Part shown: piece by piece, positions 1-5,219 of the stretch
How positions within the stretch are numbered: position 1 is the stretch's first letter
Layout of the letters: each line of letters starts with the position of its first letter
Source of the DNA: Actinomycetota bacterium
GTDB taxonomy: Bacteria; Actinomycetota; Humimicrobiia; Humimicrobiales; Humimicrobiaceae
Assembly: GCA_016783995.1 (NCBI GenBank)
Contig: JADHVN010000071.1
Location: forward strand, 1 to 7,420
Length of the DNA stretch: 7,420 nt
Direction of reading: 5' to 3'
Program-made: the position numbers and the translations under genes
The notes under the pieces: model-generated
Told to the model about the DNA's origin: nothing
Database searches by the model: none
The model's input: only the letters and a program-made list of their open reading frames with translations

Positions 1-1316
1 AAAATGTGGAAGCCCTGGAGAGATTAAAAGACATATGCGACTATTTTCTAATTCACAACCGTGATATATATTCCAGATATGATGATTCGGTCATAAAAAT
101 CTTTGATGGCAGGGAGATGGTTATAAGAAGAGCCAGAGGATACTCCCCTTATCCGGTAAAGCTTGATAAGGACATTGGAAAACAGGCTATATTTGCGGCC
201 GGCGCTCATGAAAAAAATACATTCTCCTTCCTTGTAAAAAACTATGCAATTATAAGCCAGCACATAGGAGACTTGGACGATATAGAATCGCTAAAATTTT
301 ACAGTTCCACATTTGACCATTACCGGAAACTTTTTAATATTAAAAAAATAGATATAGTGGCCTATGACAGACACCCATTTTATGCCTCCACAAAATTTGC
401 TGCAGAGCTTAAAAATGTGAATACAAGGATTTCAGTACAGCATCATAAGGCCCATATTGCCAGCGTAATGGCTGAAAACAGCGTGAATGAAAATTTAATA
501 GGTTTTGCCTGGGATGGGACAGGATATGGCGATGACGGAAAGATCTGGGGCAGTGAAATATTTACGGTTGACGGCAACCTGAATTTTATAAGATTGGGTC
601 ACCTTAAAGAAAAAGTTCTTCCAGGAGGAGAGATTACCATTAAAAAACCGTATAGAATGGCCGTTTCCTACTTGTATCATCTGTGGAAGAGAAATGGAAG
701 TAATAAAAATAAATTTTATAAGTTTGTATATGACAGTCTGCCGTTTTACAAGAAAATAATATCCACCTTTGAAATAGATGCTATTAAAAAGCAGATAGAA
801 ACCGGATTTAACAGTCCGGTTAACACCAGTATGGGAAGATTTTTTGATGCGGTAAGCTCACTGCTTGGCTGCACCCATACGTCTAGTTTTGAGGGCGAAG
901 CAGCAATTCACCTTGAAATGACGGCTGATAATAAGGTTTGTGAGAAATACCCTTTGAAAGTTGATTATAAAGATGGGATGTATATAATAGATGATTATTA
1001 TATTTTTTCCCGGGTATTTGAAGAATTGCTAAAAAAGATACATAAGAGTAAAATATCTGCCAAATTTCATAATACGCTTGCCGGGGCTGTACTTGAAATC
1101 AGTAGTAAAATAAGAAAAAAAAGCGGTATCTGCAGGGTTGCTTTAAGCGGTGGAGTTTTTCAGAATAACTACCTTTTAAACAGATGTTTTAATATATTAA
1201 AAAAGGATGGTTTTAAGGTATACTCGAATTTCAAGGTTCCGGTTAATGATGGAGGTATCTCCCTTGGACAGGCATACATAGCTTCCTTAAGAATTTTATC
1301 TTCAAAGAAAGGATAG
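1..1316 (+). CDS. hypF: HypF, carbamoyltransferase for hydrogenase cyanide ligands, 5'-truncated
   Basis: HypF uses carbamoyl phosphate and ATP to place a carbamoyl group on the C-terminal cysteine of HypE, the first step toward the two cyanide ligands of the [NiFe] site. The reading frame is open to the left edge (first full codon at 3), so the GTG at 6 is an internal codon and not the start. About 437 codons remain of a family usually near 750 residues. The acylphosphatase domain, zinc fingers and most of the YrdC-like domain lie outside the window. Counting from the codon at 6, the visible part has the end of the YrdC-like region (IRRARGYSPYPV near 40-51), then the Kae1-like domain with the metal-binding HHKAH at 146-150, FAWDGTGYGDDG near 167-178, TSMGRFFDAVSSLLG at 274-288, FEGEAA at 295-300, SGGVFQNN at 381-388 and VNDGGISLGQA at 413-423. 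It ends 7 bases before hypC, in the same operon. The visible part is intact, with no frameshift. Confidence 0.96.
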   Translation, partial: NVEALERLKDICDYFLIHNRDIYSRYDDSVIKIFDGREMVIRRARGYSPYPVKLDKDIGKQAIFAAGAHEKNTFSFLVKNYAIISQHIGDLDDIESLKFYSSTFDHYRKLFNIKKIDIVAYDRHPFYASTKFAAELKNVNTRISVQHHKAHIASVMAENSVNENLIGFAWDGTGYGDDGKIWGSEIFTVDGNLNFIRLGHLKEKVLPGGEITIKKPYRMAVSYLYHLWKRNGSNKNKFYKFVYDSLPFYKKIISTFEIDAIKKQIETGFNSPVNTSMGRFFDAVSSLLGCTHTSSFEGEAAIHLEMTADNKVCEKYPLKVDYKDGMYIIDDYYIFSRVFEELLKKIHKSKISAKFHNTLAGAVLEISSKIRKKSGICRVALSGGVFQNNYLLNRCFNILKKDGFKVYSNFKVPVNDGGISLGQAYIASLRILSSKKG

Positions 1317-1323
1317 TTTTATC

Positions 1324-1542
1324 ATGTGTTTAGCTATACCGGCAAAAATAATTAAAATAAACAAAAATATAGCAGAAGTAGAAAGTCTTGGAGTTAAAAA
1401 AGAAATTGATATTTCTCTTACACCAGGCGCTAGGGTAGGAAACTTCGTTATAGTACATGCAGGATTTGCTATACAGGTTATAGATGAGGAAGATGCACTG
1501 GTAACACAGGGCTATTGGAAGGAATATTTAGGTGAGCAGTAA
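1324..1542 (+). CDS. hypC: HypC, hydrogenase assembly chaperone
   Basis: HypC is a small (72 residue) HypC/HupF-family chaperone. It forms a complex with HypD, holds the iron while cyanide and CO are attached, and then delivers the Fe(CN)2CO unit to the hydrogenase large-subunit precursor. The protein begins MCLAIPAK, the family signature, in which the cysteine after the initiator methionine is the functional residue. The small beta-barrel body with VGNFVIVHAGFAIQ (near 38-51) and the usual length are both as expected. The ATG at 1324 follows an AAAGGA ribosome binding site at 1308-1313 with a 10-base spacing. That site overlaps the last codons of hypF, so the two are probably coupled. The 3' end overlaps hypD by 11 bases. 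Nothing is missing or unusual. Confidence 0.97.
   Translation: MCLAIPAKIIKINKNIAEVESLGVKKEIDISLTPGARVGNFVIVHAGFAIQVIDEEDALVTQGYWKEYLGEQ
1517..1523 (+). promoter_or_regulatory. Ribosome binding site of hypD
   Basis: GGAAGGA lies inside the end of hypC, 8 bases before the GTG at 1532. It supports a GTG start for hypD that overlaps the hypC stop codon. HypC and HypD work as a complex, and the overlap would help keep their synthesis matched (inference). Confidence 0.7.
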
Positions 1543-2623
1543 TATTAAAGAACTGGTTGAATCCTTAAATAATAATAAACCCGACCATAAGATAAATATA
1601 ATGGAAGTCTGTGGAACTCACACCATGGCAATATCCAGATATGGATTAAGACAGCTGATTCCTGAAAATATAAACCTTATTAGCGGTCCCGGGTGTCCGG
1701 TTTGTGTTACCCCTGCATTCGATATAGACCGGATAATCGGGATTGCAAGACAGTACGATGTTTCTATATTTACTTTTGGAGATTTGTTCAGAGTGCCGGG
1801 TACGGAATCCAGTCTTTACAATGAAAAGTCGAAAGGTAAAGATATAAATATTTGCTATTCCCCTGCTGATGCACTTGATTTTGCCAGAAATAACCCGGAG
1901 AGGAAAGTAATATTTATAGCCATTGGATTTGAAACTACAATACCCTTAACTTCAGTTATTATAAAAAGAGCCTACCAGGAAAAAATTAATAACTTCTATA
2001 TATATAATACCCATAAACTTGTACCAGAAGCATTAGAACTTCTCCTTTTAGATAAAGAGGTAGAAATTGATGCCTTCCTATGCCCCGGACATGTTTCTGC
2101 TATTATTGGAAGCAAACCTTATAATTTTATAGCAGAAGATTACCATATACCCTGTGTTATAAGCGGTTTTGAACCCATGGATATACTGGAATCCATAGCA
2201 ACCATAATCAGACAGATAAATAAAGGCATATCAGAGGTTGAAATCCAGTATAGACGGGTAGTCAGAGAAGAGGGAAATCCTGCAGCATTAAAATCAATAT
2301 ATGAGGTATTTGACAAATCAGATTCAGTATGGAGAGGCCTCGGAAATATTCCCGGAAGCGGTTTGAAGTTAAAAAAGAAATTTTTAAAATTCGATGCAAA
2401 GACCTATTTTACGGTAAAAAGATTTAAATCCAGAGAACCCGCCGGCTGTGAATGCGGGGATGTTTTAAAAGGAATAAAAAAGCCTGCGGAATGCAGGCTA
2501 TTCTCAAAAATCTGTAAACCTGAAAATCCTATAGGACCGTGCATGGTTTCAAGCGAAGGGTCATGCGCAGCTTATTATAAATATGAAAAAATAAAAGTCC
2601 AACATTTAAAAATCTTAATATGA
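1532..2623 (+). CDS. hypD: HypD, Fe-S protein of Fe(CN)2CO assembly
   Basis: HypD is the [4Fe-4S] scaffold protein that, with HypC, holds the iron while the cyanide groups from HypE and the CO are added. The 363-residue product has the usual length and all family blocks: MEVCGTHT near 24-31 (catalytic Cys27), GPGCPVCVTP at 52-61 (Cys55 and Cys58), GDLFRVPGT, GFETTIPL and CPGHVSAIIG. The C-terminal iron-sulfur region has Cys306, 308, 321, 328, 337 and 345, with the spacing Cys306-X14-Cys321-X6-Cys328-X16-Cys345. The start is GTG at 1532, supported by GGAAGGA at 1517-1523 and by the family position of the CGTHT block. It overlaps hypC by 11 bases. The stop codon lies within the first copy of an 11-bp tandem repeat that separates it from hypE. 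An antisense terminator-like hairpin sits in the codons for the C-terminal cysteine region. Confidence 0.97.
   Translation: MSSNIKELVESLNNNKPDHKINIMEVCGTHTMAISRYGLRQLIPENINLISGPGCPVCVTPAFDIDRIIGIARQYDVSIFTFGDLFRVPGTESSLYNEKSKGKDINICYSPADALDFARNNPERKVIFIAIGFETTIPLTSVIIKRAYQEKINNFYIYNTHKLVPEALELLLLDKEVEIDAFLCPGHVSAIIGSKPYNFIAEDYHIPCVISGFEPMDILESIATIIRQINKGISEVEIQYRRVVREEGNPAALKSIYEVFDKSDSVWRGLGNIPGSGLKLKKKFLKFDAKTYFTVKRFKSREPAGCECGDVLKGIKKPAECRLFSKICKPENPIGPCMVSSEGSCAAYYKYEKIKVQHLKILI
2476..2499 (-). terminator. Terminator-like hairpin on the antisense strand inside hypD
   Basis: On the - strand the bases read AGCCTGC, loop ATTCC, GCAGGCT, and then run directly into six T residues (+ strand A-run 2476-2481). 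That is a perfect 7-bp GC-rich stem with a 5-base loop and a U tract, the shape of an intrinsic terminator. On the + strand the T tract is absent, so it would act only on transcripts running leftward through hypD, such as read-through from the convergent hydrogenase operon. The bases also encode the conserved Lys-Lys-Pro-Ala-Glu-Cys-Arg-Leu segment of HypD, so the structure may be a by-product of coding. Confidence 0.35.
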
Positions 2624-2635
2624 CCTTAATATGAC
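2614..2635 (+). repeat. Perfect 11-bp tandem duplication at the hypD/hypE junction
   Basis: CTTAATATGAC occurs twice back to back (2614-2624 and 2625-2635). The first copy supplies the hypD stop (TGA 2621-2623) and the second supplies the hypE start (ATG 2631-2633). With a single copy the two genes would share an ATGA stop/start overlap, so the duplication appears to have moved hypE 11 bases away. It touches no conserved residue. Confidence 0.95.
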
Positions 2636-3689
2636 AAACAGTCAAAATAAAAAAAATATCAAAATCAATAACAAAAAATTCAAGGACAAAATCATTCAGC
2701 TCTCTCATGGCGATGGCGGAATTAAAACCGGAGAGCTGATAAATAACTTGCTGCTCAAGTATTTTGGAAATGAAATTTTAAATAAACTGGAAGACAGCGC
2801 AGTTCTTAATTGCAGTAGTAAGAAGATTGCCTATACTACTGACAGCTTTGTAGTAAATCCTATTTTCTTTCCTGGAGGAGATATTGGGAAACTGAGTATA
2901 TGCGGTACTATAAACGACCTGGTGACTACAGGATGTACTCCCCTGGCAATCAGCCTTTCATTCATCTTGGAAGAGGGCTTTCCGGTTTCCGATTTCAAAA
3001 AAATATTGCTTTCTACAAAAAAAGTTCTTGATGAAATAGGGTTAAATATAGTTACAGGTGACACTAAAGTAGTCGAAAAAGGAAGTGCTGATAAGATTTT
3101 TATAAATACATCCGGTATAGGATTTCTCGGCAATAACATAGACATATCTCCGTGCAAAATAGAAGTAGGAGATAAGATTTTAATTAACGGGGGCATTGCC
3201 GAACATGGTACAGCTGTACTCAACAGTAGAAAAGAGTTTAATTTTAAAACCAGTATAGTAAGCGACTGCGCTCCACTGTCTTCACTGGTTAAAGATATGC
3301 TGTCAGTATCTAAAAAAATCCATGCTTTAAGAGACGCTACCCGGGGAGGCCTGGCTTCTATACTTTTTGAACTGGCTAGAGCTTCTAAAACTAATATTAA
3401 TATATACGAGGATAAAATTCAGGTTAAAAAAGAGGTGCGCGGCATATGTGAGTTTCTGGGACTTGATCCTCTATACATTGCCAACGAGGGCAAAATGGTT
3501 GTTTTTATAGACAGAAAGGATGCCAACAAAGTACTTCAGGCAATGAAAAAAAACAAGTACGGAAAAGACAGCCGTGTTATCGGTGAAGTAACTGAAAAAG
3601 GTGAAGGACTGGTTATTTTAGTTACGGAACTGGGCACAAAAAGAATCCTTGACTTACACTATGGCGAGCAGCTCCCCAGAATATGCTAA
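2631..3689 (+). CDS. hypE: HypE, carbamoyl dehydratase making the cyanide ligand
   Basis: HypE, of the AIR-synthase/PurM-like family, accepts the carbamoyl group from HypF on its C-terminal cysteine, dehydrates it with ATP to a thiocyanate and passes cyanide to the HypC-HypD iron. The 352-residue protein shows SHGDGG at 25-30, the ATP-binding block DSFVVNPIFFPGGDIGKL from 71, VTGDTKVV near 141-148, DATRGGLA at 235-242, NEGKMV at 285-290 and the essential C-terminal PRIC (349-352) with Cys352 as last residue. The family usually begins a few residues before the HGDGG block. Here about 20 Lys/Asn-rich residues precede it, and no other ATG, GTG or TTG codon lies in frame between 2631 and that block. 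No ribosome binding site is visible, so translation probably depends on coupling to hypD. It is the last gene of the + operon and converges on hypA. Confidence 0.96.
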   Translation: MTNSQNKKNIKINNKKFKDKIIQLSHGDGGIKTGELINNLLLKYFGNEILNKLEDSAVLNCSSKKIAYTTDSFVVNPIFFPGGDIGKLSICGTINDLVTTGCTPLAISLSFILEEGFPVSDFKKILLSTKKVLDEIGLNIVTGDTKVVEKGSADKIFINTSGIGFLGNNIDISPCKIEVGDKILINGGIAEHGTAVLNSRKEFNFKTSIVSDCAPLSSLVKDMLSVSKKIHALRDATRGGLASILFELARASKTNINIYEDKIQVKKEVRGICEFLGLDPLYIANEGKMVVFIDRKDANKVLQAMKKNKYGKDSRVIGEVTEKGEGLVILVTELGTKRILDLHYGEQLPRIC

Positions 3690-3914
3690 TTATTTCGTTT
3701 ACAACATTCTAAACTTTAAACCACTTATTTATTTTATCTTTACTTATTGTAATATCTTATGAATATAGAGGGTATGATAAACTAATTTATATACTGTAAC
3801 TATATCACTTTAGAATAGACCATAATTAGATGTTTGTAGATGGTAATTAAGAATACAAATAATGGTAGCAGAAACACTCGCAATTTAGGGACGCGTATTA
3901 ATTAACATTTTATT
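3690..3914. other. Convergent spacer between hypE and hypA
   Basis: This 225-base stretch holds no credible gene. It is very AT-rich except for a patch near 3864-3897. No canonical GC-rich terminator is visible for either operon. The nearest candidate is a weak GTTTA/TAAAC hairpin at 3697-3714 followed by T-rich sequence, which could end the hyp transcript. A second weak pairing, TTTGTA 3833-3838 with TACAAA 3854-3859, has a 15-base loop. Confidence 0.6.
3864..3897. other. GC-richer patch of unknown origin
   Basis: About half of these bases are G or C, set in a spacer that is otherwise strongly A/T. It ends in TTTAGGGACGCG and is followed by the palindrome TTAATTAA at 3898-3905. No reading frame, long inverted repeat or known element end can be shown from the window. 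It could be the remnant of a small non-autonomous element or part of a small RNA; neither is demonstrated. Confidence 0.35.
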
Positions 3915-4259
3915 CTATGTTTCTACTGAAATTATTTTAATTTCATCATCATTTATAAACTTAATATTTCTACCGGAACATTTCGGACATTCTGCAGTAA
4001 AAAGATTTTCTATATTGGATATTTCTTTGCAGTCTTCACACTTAATCTGTATTTTTTTCTTTTTAAATTTCAATTTAGCACTTTTTAAAATATTATTATC
4101 CTTAGTTAAAAAATTGTAATAGAACTCAATCGAATCAGGCTCAATGTGTGCAATTGAGCTGATTTCAAAATTGACTTTCTTTATTTTTTTTATTTTATTT
4201 TCCTTTACTACTTTGTTCAATATATTCAAAATTGAACAAGTGATAGAATATTCATGCAT
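3915..4259 (-). CDS. hypA: HypA, nickel metallochaperone
   Basis: HypA binds nickel and, normally with the GTPase HypB, inserts it into the hydrogenase large subunit after the Fe(CN)2CO unit is in place. The 114-residue length is typical. The N-terminus MHEYSI carries the nickel-binding His2 and the conserved Glu3. The structural zinc site is complete: Cys74-X2-Cys77 and Cys91-X2-Cys94. The middle is rich in lysine (KFKKKK near 64-69). The ATG at 4259 is fixed by the family's invariant Met-His-Glu start, yet no ribosome binding site lies in front of it. It follows the 84-residue unknown gene by 27 bases and is the last gene on this strand. hypB, its usual neighbour and partner, is not in the window. 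Confidence 0.95.
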   Translation of the reverse strand: MHEYSITCSILNILNKVVKENKIKKIKKVNFEISSIAHIEPDSIEFYYNFLTKDNNILKSAKLKFKKKKIQIKCEDCKEISNIENLFTAECPKCSGRNIKFINDDEIKIISVET

Positions 4260-4286
4260 AACAATTATAATTACTATACCAGTTTC

Positions 4287-4541
4287 TCATATAATCTTTT
4301 CTAAAGATTCATATATTTTTTGCAGTATTTTAAGACTATCTTCCATATTGGAGTTTAAGATGAATAAATTTGTTAATTCTTTCCTTATAGCCAGAGTTAT
4401 GTTTACAGCCTCTTCTTGACTTGCTTTAGATTTAATTTCTTCCATAAGTCCATCAAGGTCGGTTGCCAATTTCTTAATCTTTTCCGATTTTGAATCTATA
4501 GTTCTGCAAACTTTCTCTATATCACTAATTTCTTTAAACAT
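4287..4541 (-). CDS. Unrecognised 84-residue helical (coiled-coil-like) protein in the hydrogenase operon
   Basis: I do not recognise this protein. It is predicted to be soluble and nearly all helical: charged residues alternate with Ile, Leu, Met and Ala in heptad-like spacing over residues 3-40 and again over 55-84, as in a coiled coil or helical hairpin. It has one cysteine (Cys12), no metal motif, no signal peptide and no membrane segment. The start is firm: ATG at 4541 is preceded at 7 bases by GGAGG, part of the long match GGGAGGAA at 4547-4554. It lies between the protease gene (143-base gap with possible promoters) and hypA (27-base gap), so a role in hydrogenase assembly or regulation is a guess from position only. 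The overlapping opposite-strand frame at 4144-4419 lacks a ribosome binding site. I am confident it is a gene, not of its role. Confidence 0.85.
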   Translation of the reverse strand: MFKEISDIEKVCRTIDSKSEKIKKLATDLDGLMEEIKSKASQEEAVNITLAIRKELTNLFILNSNMEDSLKILQKIYESLEKII

Positions 4542-4546
4542 TTTAA

Positions 4547-4554
4547 TTCCTCCC
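4547..4554 (-). promoter_or_regulatory. Strong ribosome binding site of the 84-residue gene
   Basis: On the - strand the bases read GGGAGGAA, with 7 bases between the GGAGG core and the ATG. It is among the best sites in the window and is the main evidence that this small gene is translated. Confidence 0.85.
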
Positions 4555-4601
4555 TATAAAAATATTGAAAAGACATTTGGTATATTTTTTCACAATAACT
4601 T

Positions 4602-4630
4602 ATTATAACGATGTGTCTTGTTTATTACGA
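4602..4630 (-). promoter_or_regulatory. Possible promoter for the 84-residue gene and hypA, proximal
   Basis: A perfect TATAAT -10 box (4602-4607, - strand) lies 17 bases from a poor -35 match, TCGTAA (4625-4630, three of six). Transcription would begin some 50 bases before the ATG at 4541. AT-rich DNA gives such matches by chance, so this is a candidate only. Confidence 0.35.
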
Positions 4631-4643
4631 TATAGTTATAAAT

Positions 4644-4673
4644 GTTACAAAAATAACCGTATTATATTGTCAA
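4644..4673 (-). promoter_or_regulatory. Possible promoter for the 84-residue gene and hypA, distal
   Basis: A perfect TTGACA -35 box (4668-4673, - strand) is followed after 18 bases by TGTAAC (4644-4649, four of six matches to TATAAT). It sits just after the protease stop codon, in the only long gap of this gene set. It could give the last two genes their own transcript. Confidence 0.35.
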
Positions 4674-4684
4674 TTAAACATTAA

Positions 4685-5188
4685 TTACATGCCAGTTTCT
4701 TTTTTAATTACTGAAATTATTTCGGGAATTTTTTCCTCTATTTCTGGAGACAATCTATCTCCAAAATCAATATTCTTCGGCCTAACACCAATTATTGATA
4801 TATCAGTATTTATTTTTAGTGCTTTTAGCAGACTAAATATATCTGCAAGATTCAAATCATGAAGAGATAGACTCTTGTAATCTCTTTTAATAAATTCTTT
4901 AATATCATTAACCTTTATATTAACCACATCACCAATATTCCGGCCGGTATCTATAGCATCTATAATTATTATCTTACTGCAGCCTTTTATTAAAAATATT
5001 AAATCAGCCCCTGAAGTTCCTCCATCAATGATCTCAATATTTTTAAAAGAATCCAGTTTTTCTAATTCTTCAACAACTCTTATACCTATACCATCATCAG
5101 ACCTGTATTTATTTCCAAAACCAATGATTTTTACATCTGTTCTGGTACACCCACTATTACTTGAAGTATTTTTACCGGTAAAAGTCAT
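4685..5188 (-). CDS. [NiFe]-hydrogenase maturation endopeptidase (HycI/HoxM family)
   Basis: This protease recognises nickel in the completed active site and clips the C-terminal tail of the large subunit after the last metal-site motif, which lets the subunit close and bind the small subunit. The 167-residue protein has the family blocks GFGNKYRSDDGIG (23-35), IDGGTSGADL (54-63), IDAID (76-80) and SLHD (108-111), ending with GVRPKNIDFGDRLSPEIEEK. Asp31/Asp32, Asp77 and His110 correspond to the nickel-sensing acidic and histidine residues of E. coli HybD. About 18 residues including Cys14 precede the usual start of the fold. No other ATG, GTG or TTG is in frame there, and a stop lies four codons upstream, so ATG 5188 is the only choice, although its ribosome binding site is poor. 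It follows the large-subunit gene by 31 bases, which makes that enzyme its likely substrate. Confidence 0.93.
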   Translation of the reverse strand: MTFTGKNTSSNSGCTRTDVKIIGFGNKYRSDDGIGIRVVEELEKLDSFKNIEIIDGGTSGADLIFLIKGCSKIIIIDAIDTGRNIGDVVNIKVNDIKEFIKRDYKSLSLHDLNLADIFSLLKALKINTDISIIGVRPKNIDFGDRLSPEIEEKIPEIISVIKKETGM

Positions 5189-5193
5189 CTTAC

Positions 5194-5216
5194 ATATTAT
5201 TTAAAAAAAATAATAT
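5194..5216. repeat. A/T-only inverted repeat between large subunit and protease genes
   Basis: ATATTATTT (5194-5202) pairs perfectly with AAATAATAT (5208-5216) across a loop of five A residues. All nine pairs are A-T, so the hairpin is weak. It fills most of the 31-base gap and lies immediately upstream of the protease start, where it could lower initiation or stabilise upstream mRNA; neither is shown. Confidence 0.6.
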
Positions 5217-5219
5217 ACT

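Noticed and set aside
6..8. GTG at 6 as the start of a short hypF
   Set aside because: The frame is open to the left edge and the first residues are mid-protein HypF sequence, so the gene simply begins outside the window.
800..821. Seven-pair inverted repeat AACCGGA/TCCGGTT in hypF
   Set aside because: It has an 8-base loop, no T tract follows on either strand, and it lies in ordinary HypF codons; it is most likely chance.
2831..3223. Open frame of 130 codons on the - strand
   Set aside because: It lies entirely opposite the conserved ATP-binding half of hypE and has no recognisable motif; it is a mirror of hypE.
4144..4419. Open frame of 91 codons on the + strand, opposite hypA and the 84-residue gene
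   Set aside because: It has no ribosome binding site, it is a low-complexity Ile/Phe/Ser translation typical of the reverse of A-rich genes, and it is antisense to hypA, whose motifs are certain.
4611..4862. Open frame of 83 codons on the + strand over the protease 3' end and spacer
   Set aside because: Its hydrophobic composition comes from reversed protease codons plus AT-rich spacer, and it has no ribosome binding site.
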